Assembly (NCBI GenBank): GCA_023417815.1
Contig: JAEZEI010000006.1
Coordinates: 22,253 to 86,252, forward strand
Source of the DNA: Bacteroidota bacterium
Lineage (GTDB): Bacteria > Bacteroidota > Bacteroidia > Chitinophagales > Chitinophagaceae
Direction of reading: 5' to 3'
DNA: 64,000 bases
The notes under the pieces are model-generated. The model was not told where the DNA came from and did no database searches. It saw nothing but the letters and a program-made list of their open reading frames with translations. This document shows, one piece after another, positions 15,605 through 25,300 of this stretch; the stretch's first letter is position 1, and each line of letters opens with the position of its first letter. Both the position numbers and the translations under genes were made by a program.

Positions 15605-16296
15605 TTCACGCGAACAACTTCTCCGCCGCTGCTGGCGCTGGAAGTAACCTGGGCCCCTCCCCTGTAACGGACAGTTCCACCACTACTGGCACTGGCATTC
15701 AGAAGCCGGCTGGCGTGCACGGCTGCCTCCGACCCACTGCTTGCCGAAGCGCTCGCGGTTTCTGAACTAAGGGTCATAGCATTTATATCCGAGCCGCTGG
15801 AGGAAGAAACTTCCAGTTCCCTGGTACGACCTCTCAGTTCTATTTCTGCACCACTGCTTGCACGCGCATTTACCCGGGGTGCATCTGCATCAGCCCTTAT
15901 TTCAGCTGCGCTCGAAGCTTCAAATACAATCTGACTTCCTGAGGATATCTGGCCGGAAGTGCTTACTTCTGCAGCCATAGACGCCTTAATGGCTTCTATC
16001 GAAGGTGCATTTATATACACATTAAGATGTGCGTTCCTGAAATTTTTGCGGGTGGTTTTCACGCGAAGCGTGCTGCCGGACACATCAACATCAATATATC
16101 TTATCAGGTTATCATCAGCTTCCACTTCAACGCGGTAAGGACCATTCCTTATTTCAACTTTAAAGGGTCCGGAGATACTTACCTTATTGAATGAACCTTT
16201 ATCAAAGTTCCGGGATACAATATCACCACTGCCACGTTTTACATTGCATGAAGTGAGAACTGTTCCGAAAAATAAAATAATGAGAAGATTTTTCAT
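15601..16296 (-). CDS. DUF2807 (head GIN domain) lipoprotein
   Basis: 231 aa from the ATG at 16296. MKNLLIILFFGTVLTSC is a lipoprotein signal with Cys17 as the acylation site. The rest is the DUF2807 (putative autotransporter adhesin, head GIN) fold: a first half with VSISGPFKVEIRNGPYRVEVEADDNLI and a second half of short repeats around SSGSE/SSGGE turns, consistent with a right-handed beta-helix. It is probably attached to a membrane facing the periplasm or surface. Function is unknown; related proteins are widespread in Bacteroidota. A near-consensus -7 (AATCTTTG) ends only a few bases before the ATG. Confidence 0.85.
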   Translation of the reverse strand: MKNLLIILFFGTVLTSCNVKRGSGDIVSRNFDKGSFNKVSISGPFKVEIRNGPYRVEVEADDNLIRYIDVDVSGSTLRVKTTRKNFRNAHLNVYINAPSIEAIKASMAAEVSTSGQISSGSQIVFEASSAAEIRADADAPRVNARASSGAEIELRGRTRELEVSSSSGSDINAMTLSSETASASASSGSEAAVHASRLLNASASSGGTVRYRGGAQVTSSASSGGEVVRVN

Positions 16297-16345
16297 GGGA
16301 ACAAAGATTTCACTTTTTCCCACAGATTCAAATCTTTTTTTATGA

Positions 16346-17500
16346 TTACCAGGCTTTTGAGGCTACACGGTTCTGGGCGCGGATAAAATATAGGTGTTTG
16401 TTCTCGAAATAATCCGGCGTGTTCGTTCCTCTAATAAATACCGGTTTAAAATTAAAGTCGCTGAAGATCTTTTTGTCCGTCGAATTAATATGACTCATAA
16501 AATCATCCGGGTGGCTCGCAAGCAGGCTGGTAAAAAGCATTACGGTTTCGAAACCTTTATATGCATTGTCCGTAGGATTCCCTTTGTACTTTTTCAAATA
16601 ATTATCGCGGATAGTGCGGGTATAATTGTTGTTCTCGATATTAAAATAAGGAGTGGTGAAATACACCGGGAACTCGGGGTTCTTGTTTTTTGAGGATAAA
16701 GTAAAATTATCCCAGTTTGGCATCCCGATAAGCTTAATGTAATAAGTGCTGTTCAGCGAAGCGCTGGTTTCAATAAGCGAACGTGAGAACTGCTCTTCCA
16801 GGCTGCCGCTGATAACGATATTATTCTTTGTGCTGTCGAGGTATTCCTCCAACGCTGAAATATCATCGTTCTTTATATTCACTACCTGCAGGTTAAGTAA
16901 GGGTTTGCCATCAGGCATATTAGCGCTTCTGAAATAATCAATCACCCGGTCTTCCTGTACCCCGGGCTTTCGCACAAGTATAAGATTATCGGCGCTGTGG
17001 CTTTGAAGCAGGTAGGTATGGATCGCTTCGCAGTGTGCACGCAAGGTGGAATTCATGATAACAAGGAATGGATTTCCTGAAACCCCTCCATCGTTGGGAT
17101 AGGTGGCGGAAATGAATGGAATATTCTTCTCTAATGAGAAAGCTGCCAGTTCCTGGAAGTCCATGTCTTTAACAGATCCGATAATGAGATCGAGTTCATC
17201 GATCTTTTTATTCCGGATCAGGTCAGCGATAGATTCCTTTTCCGACCGGGTATCAAAAAAGTAAGTCTTGATTTTTTTACCGGGAATGTTGAGGCTGTCG
17301 AGCGCGATCTCTGCACCCTGCATGAATTCAAGCCCGGGGAGTACGAATTTTGGAAAATTCTTTTTGTACCTGTAAGCGTCGCCGTTAAAAGCTGAATCAA
17401 GGTAAAGCGGGGCGAACACTCCCACATTCAATACGGGTTTCTGCGCATGCGTTAAAAGAAAAAAGAATGAAACCAGTACCGTAACGTATATGTTCTTCAT
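16346..17500 (-). CDS. Periplasmic type 1 ligand-binding-like protein (ABC substrate-binding fold)
   Basis: 384 aa from the ATG at 17500, which begins MKNIYVTVLVSFFFLLTHAQ, a signal peptide cleaved after about residue 20. The mature part starts LNVGVFAPLYLDSAF and has alternating beta/alpha units such as DLIIGSVKDMDFQELAAFSLEKNIPFISATYPND, typical of Leu/Ile/Val-binding or receptor-ligand (PBP1) folds. No LysM domain is present, although related Bacteroidota proteins often pair this fold with LysM. The start lies 2 bp after the guaA stop, so the two are probably co-transcribed. The ligand is unknown. Confidence 0.7.
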   Translation of the reverse strand: MKNIYVTVLVSFFFLLTHAQKPVLNVGVFAPLYLDSAFNGDAYRYKKNFPKFVLPGLEFMQGAEIALDSLNIPGKKIKTYFFDTRSEKESIADLIRNKKIDELDLIIGSVKDMDFQELAAFSLEKNIPFISATYPNDGGVSGNPFLVIMNSTLRAHCEAIHTYLLQSHSADNLILVRKPGVQEDRVIDYFRSANMPDGKPLLNLQVVNIKNDDISALEEYLDSTKNNIVISGSLEEQFSRSLIETSASLNSTYYIKLIGMPNWDNFTLSSKNKNPEFPVYFTTPYFNIENNNYTRTIRDNYLKKYKGNPTDNAYKGFETVMLFTSLLASHPDDFMSHINSTDKKIFSDFNFKPVFIRGTNTPDYFENKHLYFIRAQNRVASKAW

Positions 17501-17502
17501 AT

Positions 17503-19029
17503 TTATTCCCATTCAATGGTTGCAGGTGGTTTACTGCTGATATCGTACACCACCCTGTTTATTCCTTTCACCTGGTTTATGATCGCATTGCTTACGTAGG
17601 CCATAAAATCATACGGCAGGTGCGCCCAGTCAGCGGTCATTCCATCTACTGAAGTTACTGCTCTTAATGCGATGGTATATTCATACGTTCTTTCATCGCC
17701 CATCACCCCAACACTCTTTACGGGAAGCAGGATTGCTCCGGCCTGCCACACCTTTTCATATAAGCCAAACTTCCTCAGTCCCTCAGTGTAAATGAAGTCT
17801 GCATCCTGCAACAACTGTACCTTATCTTCAGTAACTTCTCCTAAGATACGGATTCCAAGGCCTGGGCCGGGAAATGGATGGCGGTTTAACATATCAGCAG
17901 GAATTCCAAGTTCCAGCCCTATTTTTCTCACTTCATCCTTGAATAACAATCGCAATGGTTCCACTAACTTAAGTTTCATGGTCTCCGGCAGGCCTCCAAC
18001 ATTATGATGGCTTTTAATGGTAACCGAAGGACCATGCACTGAAACGGATTCTATCACGTCAGGATAAATTGTGCCCTGCCCGAGATAGGAAATATTTTCT
18101 ATCCTGTGCGCTTCTTTATCAAAAACCTCGATGAACGCATTACCGATCGCTTTGCGTTTTTCCTCCGGTAATACTTTGCCCGCAAGCTTGGTATAGAAAT
18201 GTTCTCTTGAATCTACTCCTTGCACATTCAATCCTAATGTTCTATAAGTTTCCAGCACCGCTTCAAATTCGTGTTTGCGAAGCAGGCCGTTATCAACGAA
18301 TATTCCGAAGAGATTTTTCCCGATCGCTTTATGGATCAAAGTTGCCGCCACAGTGCTGTCAACCCCTCCGCTAAGCCCCATTACTACCCTGCTGTCGCCG
18401 AGTTGCTCCTTTAGCGACTTCACCGTATCTGAAATAAAATGTTCCGGGGTCCAGTCGCCTTTGCAGCCACAAATATTGAAAACAAAATTGCGCAAGATCG
18501 TGCGGCCTTCTGAAGAATGATAAACTTCCGGGTGGAATTGTAATCCGTAAAGAGGTACATCGCCGTTTGCGCGGAATGCCGCCACCGGGATACTTTCAGT
18601 GGTCCCCAACAGGGAGAAACCGGCAGGTAGTTCCTTGATGGTATCACTATGGCTCATCCACACCTGCGAGTCCTGGCTGATCCCTTCCAGCAAGGCATCC
18701 TGCTGCACTATATTAAAACGCGCGCGCCCATATTCCCTTTTATCACTTTTCTCCACCCTGCCGTTAAACGTCTTTGCGGTAAGTTGGGCACCATAACAAA
18801 TGCCCAGCAATGGCATTGAATTCAGGTAGGCTACATCAACAGAAGGAGCACCATCTTCGTTCACCGAGAATGGCGATCCGGAAAGGATCACACCCCGGGT
18901 GCCTTCACCGAATTCAACCTTTTGATGAAAAGGTATAATCTCGCAAAAAACATTTAACTCCCTCACCGCCCGTGCAATAAGCTGTGTGTACTGGCTGCCG
19001 AAATCGAGGATAATGATCTTTTCTGTCAT
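17503..19029 (-). CDS. guaA: GMP synthase (glutamine-hydrolysing)
   Basis: 508 aa, the full bacterial length. Converts XMP to GMP using ATP and glutamine in the last step of guanine nucleotide synthesis. The N-terminal class I glutaminase has nucleophile Cys78 in LLGICYGAQ and His166/Glu168 in FHPEVY. The ATP pyrophosphatase domain has the P-loop SGGVDS at 220-225. The C-terminal dimerisation domain ends DISSKPPATIEWE, the invariant GuaA terminus. A one-mismatch -7 (TACCTTCG) lies just upstream of the ATG. Confidence 0.98.
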   Translation of the reverse strand: MTEKIIILDFGSQYTQLIARAVRELNVFCEIIPFHQKVEFGEGTRGVILSGSPFSVNEDGAPSVDVAYLNSMPLLGICYGAQLTAKTFNGRVEKSDKREYGRARFNIVQQDALLEGISQDSQVWMSHSDTIKELPAGFSLLGTTESIPVAAFRANGDVPLYGLQFHPEVYHSSEGRTILRNFVFNICGCKGDWTPEHFISDTVKSLKEQLGDSRVVMGLSGGVDSTVAATLIHKAIGKNLFGIFVDNGLLRKHEFEAVLETYRTLGLNVQGVDSREHFYTKLAGKVLPEEKRKAIGNAFIEVFDKEAHRIENISYLGQGTIYPDVIESVSVHGPSVTIKSHHNVGGLPETMKLKLVEPLRLLFKDEVRKIGLELGIPADMLNRHPFPGPGLGIRILGEVTEDKVQLLQDADFIYTEGLRKFGLYEKVWQAGAILLPVKSVGVMGDERTYEYTIALRAVTSVDGMTADWAHLPYDFMAYVSNAIINQVKGINRVVYDISSKPPATIEWE

Positions 19030-19060
19030 GCCCGCGAAGGTAGGAAACCAAAAAAAATTT

Positions 19061-19100
19061 GTGATAAGAAAAAGATACCTTTACTTTGTGTTTCAAAGTA
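19061..19100 (+). promoter_or_regulatory. Promoter with overlapping TACTTTG-N5-CAAAGTA operator before the membrane/HTH operon
   Basis: TTTG at 19058-19061, 19 bp, then TTACTTTG at 19081-19088 resembles a promoter with one mismatch in the -7. Overlapping the -7 is the palindrome TACTTTG (19082-19088), 5 bp, CAAAGTA (19094-19100), followed by CTTTT. The gene starts 8 bp later. The same palindrome occurs before the DUF4153 gene, and the operon encodes a winged-helix regulator, so autoregulation is likely. Confidence 0.6.
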
Positions 19101-19107
19101 CTTTTAG

Positions 19108-19710
19108 ATGAAAGATACACAGGATTATATAAAGGACATATCGGAGATGCGCTCCATGATGGAACGTTCCTCCAGGTTTCTCGCCCTTTCGGGAATGGCG
19201 GGGATCATAACCGGCCTCCTGGCCCTGGCCGGTGCATTCCTTGCATACAGGTATTTTGATTTTAACCCTCAGGAGATCTCAGGTACAAGCCCTGTTAATA
19301 ATGTCATCCTGACGGCGGTTACGGTTTTCATCCTCGCAGCCATAACGGCCTATTACTTTACATGGAAGAAAACGGTTAAGCGCGGAGAGAAACTCTGGAA
19401 CCCTGTTTCAAAAAGACTCTTATTCAATATTTCCATACCGCTGATCACCGGGGCTGCCCTGATAATTATCCTGGCCATAAACGGGCTAACTGGTCTGCTG
19501 GCTCCTCTTTCACTTATATTCTATGGTCTTGGGCTGGTCAATGCCAGTAAGTTCACCTATGATGAGATCAGGGTATTGGGATTGATCCAGATCGTACTTG
19601 GCCTGATCGCCATATGGAACATCGGCGCAGGAATGTTGTGCTGGGCGCTTGGCTTTGGCGCAGCACATATTATTTACGGTATATACATGCATAATCGTTA
19701 CGGCAAGTGA
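19108..19710 (+). CDS. Integral membrane protein of unknown function, partner of winged-helix regulator
   Basis: 200 aa with a charged N-terminus (MKDTQDYIKDISEMRSMMERS) followed by about six membrane spans: GMAGIITGLLALAGAFLAY, NVILTAVTVFILAAITAYY, an IPLITGAALIIILAI span and three more to the C-terminus. No catalytic motif is visible. Its TGA overlaps the GTG start of the next gene (GTGA), so the two are translationally coupled. Small membrane proteins coupled to winged-helix regulators occur widely in Bacteroidota; the protein may sense a membrane state, which is an inference. Confidence 0.75.
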   Translation: MKDTQDYIKDISEMRSMMERSSRFLALSGMAGIITGLLALAGAFLAYRYFDFNPQEISGTSPVNNVILTAVTVFILAAITAYYFTWKKTVKRGEKLWNPVSKRLLFNISIPLITGAALIIILAINGLTGLLAPLSLIFYGLGLVNASKFTYDEIRVLGLIQIVLGLIAIWNIGAGMLCWALGFGAAHIIYGIYMHNRYGK

Positions 19711-20006
19711 AAGTCAGCATTCAATCATTGAACAGGATCTTCGACAGCAGGATAAGGCTTGGCATCATGTCTGCCCTTGCGGTGAATGATACCCTCGACT
19801 TTAATTCCCTGAAGGAATTGCTTGATGTAACGGACGGAAACCTGGCAAGCCATATGAAATCGCTGGAGAAAGAAAACTATGTTAGGGTGAACAAATCTTT
19901 TGTCGGGAAAAAACCGAATACAACATATTCGCTTACCTCCCAGGGTAAAAAGGCTTTTGAAGATCACCTTAAAGCCCTGGAAGAATTGATAAAAAGTCAG
20001 CGCTGA
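19707..20006 (+). CDS. Winged-helix transcriptional regulator (HTH_34-like)
   Basis: 99 aa starting at a GTG that overlaps the previous stop. RIRLGIMSALAVNDTLDFNSLKELLDVTDGNLASHMKSLEKENYV is a classic winged-helix with recognition helix near residues 38-52, and the wing is KSFVGKKPNTTYSLTSQGKKAF. It is a single-domain member of the MarR/ArsR-like HTH_34 group, with no sensor domain. It probably binds the palindrome found before both its own operon and the next gene. No metal-binding cysteines are visible. Confidence 0.85.
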   Translation: MKVSIQSLNRIFDSRIRLGIMSALAVNDTLDFNSLKELLDVTDGNLASHMKSLEKENYVRVNKSFVGKKPNTTYSLTSQGKKAFEDHLKALEELIKSQR

Positions 20007-20021
20007 TTTTTTTTGTACATC

Positions 20022-20039
20022 TACTTTGAAAAACAAAGT
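20022..20039 (+). promoter_or_regulatory. Second copy of the TACTTTG-N5-CAAAGT operator
   Basis: TACTTTG (20022-20028), 5 bp of A, CAAAGT (20034-20039), followed by TCTTTT. It matches the 19082-19100 site over the arms and the trailing CTTTT. It ends 27 bp before the ATG of the DUF4153 gene. No -33 at the expected distance was found. Confidence 0.6.
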
Positions 20040-20066
20040 TCTTTTTAAAAATAAAAAATAACAGAA

Positions 20067-21287
20067 ATGAAAAACGAGATCTTATCAAAGCTAAATGATC
20101 CGGCTTCGCTGGAAAAACTTTACCGGAGCAATAAGCGTGTATTCGCGCATGCTTTCAATGAATTGTACCCCGAGATAAAGTCAGCGCCACTGGCCGGGTT
20201 CTGGAACGAAAGGCTCAATTCCAGGATTGGTTCGGTTTCGAGGATCGAACTTTTACTGATCATCGCAGGCGTGATCGTAGCGGGAATTTTAGCAAAGATC
20301 CCTGCTTTCGCAGGAATTGATGAAGACTTCTTTTACCCAAGAAATATTGGCTTCATACTGTTCCCGGTGCTGACAGCATATTTTGCATGGAAGAATAAGA
20401 CCCGGCTTACAACACTGATCATAACAGGGATCGTTTTCGCGGCCTCTGCGATCTATATAAATCTTCTTCCAAAAGAATACAGCGATACATTGATGCTTGC
20501 ATGCATACACCTGTTCCTTTTTTTATGGTTTGTTACGGAAACCGCATTTTCTTCAGACAGCGGACCAAACTCCCGCATAGAGTTTCTCCGTTTTAACGGC
20601 GACCTCCTCATCATGAGTGGACTGATAGTTCTGGCAGGCGGTATCCTCACTGGCATAACCCTCACCCTCTTTTCTTTCATAGGCCTTAATATTGAAACAT
20701 TTTATTTTGAAAACATCGTGGTGTTCGCTCTTCCGGCCGTTCCGATTATCGGAACCTATCTCACGCGGAATAATCCAAATCTTGTAGGAAGGATCTCGCC
20801 TGTAATGGCCAGGATATTCGGACCATTGGTGCTTGTTATGCTTACCGTATATCTTGCAGCGATCATCTACCTTGGAAAGGACCCATACAATGACAGGGAT
20901 TCACTGATGATCTTCAACCTGCTGCTTGTTGGTGTTCTCGCAATTATATTCTTCTCTGTTTCTGATTCAGATAACGACAGGATCTCGGGCACCTGGGTAT
21001 TATTCCTTTTATCGGTGCTTACAATAGCTATTAATTGCATAGCATTATCAGCTATCCTTTTCCGCATCTCTGAATGGGGACTAACTCCAAACAGGACCGC
21101 GATCCTTGGAGCAAATTTCCTGGTATTGATCAACCTGCTCCTGGTATCTCACAACCTTTTTAAAGTTATCAGGAAAAGGGCGGGAATGGATACAGTCAGG
21201 AAGACTATTACAGCATACCTGCCGGTATATTTCATTTGGGTGGGGTTAGTTGCCTTCCTGTTCCCACTATTATTCGGCTTTAAGTAA
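20067..21287 (+). CDS. DUF4153-like polytopic membrane protein
   Basis: 406 aa. A soluble N-terminus of about 60 residues is followed by roughly 10-11 hydrophobic segments. The FENIVVFALPAVPIIGTYLTRNNP segment and the ISPVMARIFGPLVLVMLTVYL segment are what I associate with DUF4153. The function of that family is unknown. It shares an upstream palindrome with the adjacent membrane/regulator operon, suggesting common control by the winged-helix protein. Confidence 0.75.
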   Translation: MKNEILSKLNDPASLEKLYRSNKRVFAHAFNELYPEIKSAPLAGFWNERLNSRIGSVSRIELLLIIAGVIVAGILAKIPAFAGIDEDFFYPRNIGFILFPVLTAYFAWKNKTRLTTLIITGIVFAASAIYINLLPKEYSDTLMLACIHLFLFLWFVTETAFSSDSGPNSRIEFLRFNGDLLIMSGLIVLAGGILTGITLTLFSFIGLNIETFYFENIVVFALPAVPIIGTYLTRNNPNLVGRISPVMARIFGPLVLVMLTVYLAAIIYLGKDPYNDRDSLMIFNLLLVGVLAIIFFSVSDSDNDRISGTWVLFLLSVLTIAINCIALSAILFRISEWGLTPNRTAILGANFLVLINLLLVSHNLFKVIRKRAGMDTVRKTITAYLPVYFIWVGLVAFLFPLLFGFK

Positions 21288-21334
21288 AGATCTGTTCATT
21301 ATAAGTACCTTGGTATTGATTAAATATTAGGTAC

Positions 21335-22249
21335 ATGCCCCAAATTATAATTGATGCACGCAGTGCCGCAGTAAGTGAATACCTCCGGGTAAAAAGGATC
21401 CTGCCATTTCGCAAACGCAGGATGGTAGGACCTTTTATTTTCCTGGACCATGCCGAACCAGCAGAACAACTTCCTGCAGATCTATCACAACTTGATGTAC
21501 TTCCACATCCTCACATAGGCTTATCAACAATCAGTTATTTGTTCCAGGGAGAAATAACTCACCGCGACAGCCTGGGTGTGAAGCAGGTTATAAAACCGGG
21601 TGAAGTTAACTGGATGACGGCCGGGAAAGGAATTTCTCATTCAGAGCGGTTTGAAAATCCTGCATCCCTATCCGGTGGAATGGAAATGATCCAGACATGG
21701 GTGGCCCTTCCTGAAAAAGATGAAGAGGCAGATCCTTCTTTCATTAATTATAAACCCGGTCAACTTGTGGAAACAGAAATGGAAGGAACATGGATGCGAT
21801 TAATAGCAGGAAATGCCTTCGGTATGAAAAGCAGTGTTCGTGTTAATTCACCTCTTTTCTATATTCATGCTGAAATGATGCCGGGCGCGCGCATGCCTAT
21901 CCCGAAAGGATATGCTGAACGCGGTGTATACATTCTTCATGGGGAGATTGAAACCGGCAATGTGTGGTATAAGGCAGGACAAATGCTCGTGTATGGAAAA
22001 ACCGAAGATGTAATATTGAAAGCGCATTCAAAGTCGACCCTTTTATTATTGGGAGGTGAGCCTCTTGGAGAAAGGTTTATCTGGTGGAACTTTGTTTCCT
22101 CCCGTAAGGAAAGGATCGAACAGGCCATGGAAGACTGGAAGCAGGGAAGGATCATTCTCCCGCCTGGTGATGATAAGGAATTCATTCCATTGCCGGAGGA
22201 TAATTCAAAGCCCGCGGGAAGCAATCCAGCACCTGAACCTTTATCGTAG
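21335..22249 (+). CDS. Pirin family protein
   Basis: 304 aa bicupin. The N-terminal cupin has the metal-binding cluster in VLPHPHIGLSTISYLFQGEITHRDSLG and the pirin hallmark VKPGEVNWMTAGKGISHSER in its shortened form (IKPGEVNWMTAGKG). The C-terminal cupin follows, and GEPLGERFIWWNFVSS is typical of pirins. Relatives are iron-binding cytosolic proteins, some with quercetinase activity; the substrate here is not known. It ends at a strong bidirectional terminator. Confidence 0.92.
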   Translation: MPQIIIDARSAAVSEYLRVKRILPFRKRRMVGPFIFLDHAEPAEQLPADLSQLDVLPHPHIGLSTISYLFQGEITHRDSLGVKQVIKPGEVNWMTAGKGISHSERFENPASLSGGMEMIQTWVALPEKDEEADPSFINYKPGQLVETEMEGTWMRLIAGNAFGMKSSVRVNSPLFYIHAEMMPGARMPIPKGYAERGVYILHGEIETGNVWYKAGQMLVYGKTEDVILKAHSKSTLLLLGGEPLGERFIWWNFVSSRKERIEQAMEDWKQGRIILPPGDDKEFIPLPEDNSKPAGSNPAPEPLS

Positions 22250-22260
22250 AATATTACTCA

Positions 22261-22293
22261 AAAAAAAGGGCTGCCAGTTGGCAGCCCTTTTAA
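22261..22293. terminator. Bidirectional intrinsic terminator
   Basis: GGGCTGCC (22268-22275), loop AGTT, GGCAGCCC (22280-22287), with seven A before and TTTT after. It can serve the pirin gene on the plus strand and the metalloprotease gene on the minus strand. Confidence 0.93.
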
Positions 22294-22307
22294 TATTATC
22301 AGTATGA

Positions 22308-25300
22308 TCAGTTAACGATCAGCCTTGTTGTAGCCAGGCGCTTACCTGAGGCATCGCTGATCTCAAGCATGTAAACGCCCGCAGAAGCATTCTGCATGTT
22401 CACATCCATACGATCATAAACCCTCGAAACTGTATAGCGCTTAACGAATACGCGTGCTCCTTTAGAGTCGAATACGGTAACAGTATGCGCTGTTGGCGCT
22501 GTTGAAGCGCTGAAGTAACGCACCTGGAATTGACCGTTATTCGGATTCGGGTAAACGAATACGTTAGCAGATGCTGAATCAGAAACATTCACAAGGTTCG
22601 ACATCCGTGAACATCCTGTGTTCACATCTGTAACAAGAACGGTGTAATTACCAAGTTCATCAACTGTTACAGGAAGTGAAGATGCAGTTGCACCAGGAAC
22701 GAGGTCGCCGTTATGGAACCATTCGTAACTGTAAGTTCCCACAGGGCTAACAGTGGTGTAAAGGCTTGTAGGTACACCCGGATTGATGCTGGTGTATTCT
22801 GCAGCAGCCAATACAACGCCAGGAGCAAGATTAACTGAAAGTGTTGCAACGCTTGATGTAAGCACACCGCATGGAACACCTGAAACGATAACCTGGTATT
22901 CGTTACCGTTCATTGATGTGTTTACGTTAGAAACAGTGTATGATGATGAAGTTGCTCCCGGAATATTTACGAAAGCACCGCCATTCATGCTCACCTGCCA
23001 TTGGTATGTAATGATACCACCCGTAGCTTCAACAGTAAATGTTGCATCGTCGCCTGAACATGCAGCCACATCCTGAGGCTGAGCTGTGATGGCAACAGGG
23101 TTGTTAACGATCAGTGTTGCAGCGTTTGATGCAAGGTTGCTCGTGCAGGCACCGTTCAATATTACCCTGTAGCGGTTGTTATTCATTGCGAGGGTAACTG
23201 CAGGCAATGTAAGCGTTGCAGAAGTTGCACCCGCTATATTGGACCATGAAGCACCACCGTCTGTGCTTACCTGCCATTGGTAAGTAATTCCTGTACCTGC
23301 AGCAGTAACGCTGAAGGACGCAGGGTTTGGCAGGCATACCTCGGTATTCTGTGGTTGGGCAGAAATGGTCACCGGAACATTTACTGTAAGTGCAACGTTC
23401 GAACTTGTTACTCCACCAGGATTACAAGGACCGTTCATTACAACATGATACTGGTTACCGCTCATAGAAGCAGTAACTCCTGCCAGGTTCAATGTAGCTG
23501 AAGTTGCACCGGCTATATTCGTGAAAGTAGTTCCACCATCGGTGCTAACCTGCCATTGGTAGGTAACTCCAGTTCCGGCAGCAGTAACCGCAAATGAAGC
23601 GTTAGCTCCTGCACAAACAGTGGAAGCAACCGGCTGTGTGGTTACGCTTATCGGAGTATTCACTGTTAATGCAACCGCGGTTGATGTAATGCTGGTTGAA
23701 GAACAGTTGAATACAAGAACCTGGTAAATGTTCCCGCTCATAGAAGCAGTAACTGCATTCAGGTTCAGCGTTGCTGAAGTAGCACCTGCAACGTTGTTGA
23801 AGGTTGTTCCTCCATCGGTGCTAACCTGCCACTGGTAAGTAACAGTGCCGGTAGTTACAACGGTGAAGGATGTATTAGCACCCACACAAACTGTTGAAGC
23901 AACCGGCTGCGTAGTGATGGCAGCAGCATCTCCAACGGTAAGGGTTGCAGCATTAGAAGTTACCGGTGACGGACATGCACCTGTAATGATTACATGGTAC
24001 TGGTTGCCGTTCATGCCGGTAGTAACCGCATTTGCAGTGTATGAAGACGAAGTTGCACCACCTATTGGGGTCCATGTAGTTCCGCCATTAGTGCTAACCT
24101 CCCACTGGTAAGTAAGACCACCACCGGTAGCAGTAACACTGAAAGTTGCATTTGAACCTGTACAGGCAGTAGCATTCTGTGGCTGTGCAGTGATCGCCGG
24201 CCCGCTGTTAACGGTCAGCAATGCAGCAGATGAAGTAGCAGAACCGCAGGTTGCTGAAACGATAACCTGGTAAAGGTTTCCATTCATTCCTGCAGTTACA
24301 CTATTAAGGTTAAGTGTTGGAGAGGTTGCACCAGCAACGTTGGTATAGGTTGTACCACCATTGGTGCTAACCTGCCACTGATAGGTAACCGTTCCCGATG
24401 CAACAACCGAGAATGATGCATTACCACCTGCACAAAGTGTTTGGGCAGCGGGCTGGGTAGTTATTGATGGAGGTGTGCCGGGAGTAACGGTAAAGGTTAC
24501 TGTAGCATTTTGTGTGATTGCGCCGGCAACACCTGTTACAGTTACATTATAAGAACCCGGAGCCAGTGTATTCACATTGTTCAGGGTTACTGAGGTACTG
24601 TTACCCGGGGTAAGCGGGTTAGTACCGAATGTTACGGTTGTTCCTGCCGGGTTACCAGCAGCGGTCAGGTTTATCGGAGTTGAGAAACCGCCGGTAACTG
24701 TTGTACCCAGGGTTACTGAAGCTGTAGCAGGGCCTCCGCAGGCAACAGATGCAGGAGTAGTTGCAGAGAAATTGAATCCTGAAGTTGCCGCAGTGATAGT
24801 CCAGTTTGCATTCGAGATATCAAAGAAGATATTATCAAGGGCTTCAACCTTGATACGTGCCTGGGTAGTTGCAATATTTGGAATAGTTACAGATTCTGAA
24901 CCGTCATTTGGTGTGCTCGCCAGAACAACTGTTGGATAAGTAAGGCCACCATCTGTAGAAAGAAGAATCCTTACATTCGCAACGCTTACAGGGGCAGTAT
25001 TTGTACCGGCAACGTTCCAGGTTACAGTTTGTGTTGAACTACCAGGGTAGCTCTCACCACCGTTTGGAACAGTAACTGTGAAAGGAGTGCTTCCTACTAC
25101 GTTAACTGTTAAGGCTGTGGAAGACTGGCAGCCACCGCCACCGGAAGAAACCACACCACCGCCACCAGCACGGTTATCCCTTACTGTTAGCCTGAACTTC
25201 ATTGGGCGTTCTACAGGCGAAAGAATTTCACCTTTTAATCCACCCATAGTAGCTGCAGGATTTGCAGGATATCCGGCAAGGATCACAGCGATATCCGGGA

